Positions 63,061 through 64,000 of a stretch of DNA of 64,000 nucleotides are shown in pieces. Each line of letters starts with the position of its first letter. The first letter of the stretch is position 1. The stretch comes from Acetobacter sp. DsW_063 (lineage in GTDB: Bacteria > Pseudomonadota > Alphaproteobacteria > Acetobacterales > Acetobacteraceae): positions 1-64,000 of the forward strand of contig NZ_JOPL01000011.1 in the NCBI RefSeq assembly GCF_002153745.1, read 5' to 3'. Below the pieces are notes generated by a model, which made no database searches, had not been told where the DNA came from, and worked only from the letters and a program-made list of their open reading frames with translations. Made by a program: the position numbers and the translations under genes.

Positions 63061-64000
63061 TTATCTGGAAACGTCAAGCTCCGCGACATACTCCCCGCCT
63101 CGCCAGTCAAGCGTCGCACGAGACGCAACGTCATCGCGCGCGCGAACGAGCAGAAGACGCGACAGCGTCGGCAGAATGCGCCCAGCGATCGTCTGCTCGA
63201 TCGCACGCGCGCCACTGGCCGAAACACCAGACTGACGCAACAGTTCTTCGCGCACGGCCTCCGAAATCGTAAGCGTCACGCCATGGACCTGCGCCACACG
63301 GCGCACGACCTTGTCAAGCTGCAACGTCACGATTTTCGTCAGCGTATCGGGGCCAAGCGGCAGATACGGAACCATCGTCACTCGCCCGAGGAACGCAGCC
63401 TTGAAGTGCTTGAGCATTTCCTCGCGCAGCGCCTCCGCAAGCCCAGCGGCGTCCGGCGCAGTATCAGGATCCGAGAATAGCGTGTCTATCAAACCGGTCC
63501 CGGCGTTCGTCGTCATGATGATGATGGTGTTGCGGAAATCGATGTCCCGCCCCTCCCCGTCCTTCATCGCGCCCTTGTCGAACACCTGAAAAAACACGTC
63601 CTGCACGCCGGGGTGCGCTTTTTCCAGCTCATCGAGCAGCAGCACCGAATGCGGACGCCGCCGCACGGCCTCCGTCAACACGCCACCCTCGCCATACCCG
63701 ACATAGCCGGGCGGGCTGCCCATCAGCAGGCTGACCTTATGTTCTTCCTTGAACTCGGTCATGTTGATCGTCGTCAGGCTTTGCGACCCGCCATACAGCA
63801 GATCAGCAAGAGCCGTCGCCGTCTCCGTTTTACCCACGCCGGACGTGCCGACCATCAGGAACACGCCGACAGGTTTGCGCGGATCGGTGAGGCCGGCGCG
63901 CGAAACGCGGATCGCCTCGGCGACCGCGTGCAACGCGTGATCCTGTCCGACGACACGTTCCTGCAGCCGCTCCTCAAGATGCAGGATCGCCTCGACCTCA
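63061..64000 (-). CDS. clpV: T6SS sheath-recycling ATPase ClpV (TssH), C-terminal part
   Basis: The C-terminal third of ClpV; the gene continues beyond the right edge of the window. The second AAA+ domain has Walker A GTSGVGKT, LYGGSQSLTTINMTEF, Walker B LLLDELEKAHPGV and a ClpB-type C-terminal lid. The frame continues open to base 64000 through LEERLQERVVGQDHAL. It disassembles contracted TssBC sheath. Confidence 0.95.
   Translation of the reverse strand, partial: EVEAILHLEERLQERVVGQDHALHAVAEAIRVSRAGLTDPRKPVGVFLMVGTSGVGKTETATALADLLYGGSQSLTTINMTEFKEEHKVSLLMGSPPGYVGYGEGGVLTEAVRRRPHSVLLLDELEKAHPGVQDVFFQVFDKGAMKDGEGRDIDFRNTIIIMTTNAGTGLIDTLFSDPDTAPDAAGLAEALREEMLKHFKAAFLGRVTMVPYLPLGPDTLTKIVTLQLDKVVRRVAQVHGVTLTISEAVREELLRQSGVSASGARAIEQTIAGRILPTLSRLLLVRARDDVASRATLDWRGGEYVAELDVSR

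Noticed and set aside
1-64000. tRNA, rRNA, CRISPR arrays, insertion sequences, phage genes
   Set aside because: None seen on reading the gene gaps; no transposase, integrase or repeat-spacer pattern was found.

Overview
The window is a GC-rich chromosome segment of an alphaproteobacterium, most likely an acetic acid bacterium (Acetobacteraceae). This rests on the gene order ruvC-ruvA-ruvB-ybgC-tolQ-tolR-tolA-tolB-pal-cpoB-tilS-ftsH-folP, a fused CysN-CysC, a Tat-type leader on TolB, and the overall protein style. The family assignment is inference from gene order and remembered resemblance; no database was searched. No rRNA, tRNA, CRISPR array or insertion sequence was recognised.

Layout. 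(1) 1-14.4 kb, all on the minus strand: a core block for recombination (ruvCAB), envelope integrity (Tol-Pal), tRNA-Ile modification (tilS), membrane proteolysis (ftsH) and folate synthesis (folP), followed downstream by a LysR regulator. (2) 14.4-16.5 kb: a GNAT acetyltransferase, a small unknown protein and an IclR regulator. (3) 16.7-29.2 kb: an accessory import and oxidation cluster. IclR is divergent from an eight-gene run (TonB-dependent receptor, DAO-type oxidase, dipeptide-type ABC permeases and ATPases, second DAO-type oxidase, Tat-exported solute-binding protein). An SDR and an MFS transporter follow. The layout suggests uptake of an N-substituted amino acid or opine-like compound across both membranes and its oxidation in the cytoplasm. 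(4) 29.8-33.3 kb: sulfate assimilation (cysH, cysD, cysNC). (5) 33.4-43 kb: mixed single genes, including a Tat-exported phospholipase C, a sodium:solute symporter, an Nfu-type Fe-S scaffold, a nitroreductase, tsaB-rimI and a D-Ala-D-Ala dipeptidase. (6) 43.1-64 kb: a type VI secretion locus running off the right edge.

The T6SS locus has two parts. The structural part (reading leftwards) is clpV/tssH, hcp, vgrG, a 55-residue ORF, tagH, tssK, tssL (with OmpA-like domain), tssM and tagF; tssA, B, C, E, F and G are not in the window and may lie beyond the right edge. A lipoprotein and a sensor histidine kinase separate it from a regulatory operon: a degenerate caspase-like/peptidoglycan-binding protein, a membrane Tll0287-like/HAMP protein, a soluble Ser/Thr kinase, a second TagH-like FHA protein, a PP2C phosphatase and an OmpR-type response regulator. 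This is the threonine-phosphorylation control known for T6SS, with a sensory front end I do not recognise as described. It is the most interesting part of the window, together with the receptor/oxidase/ABC cluster.
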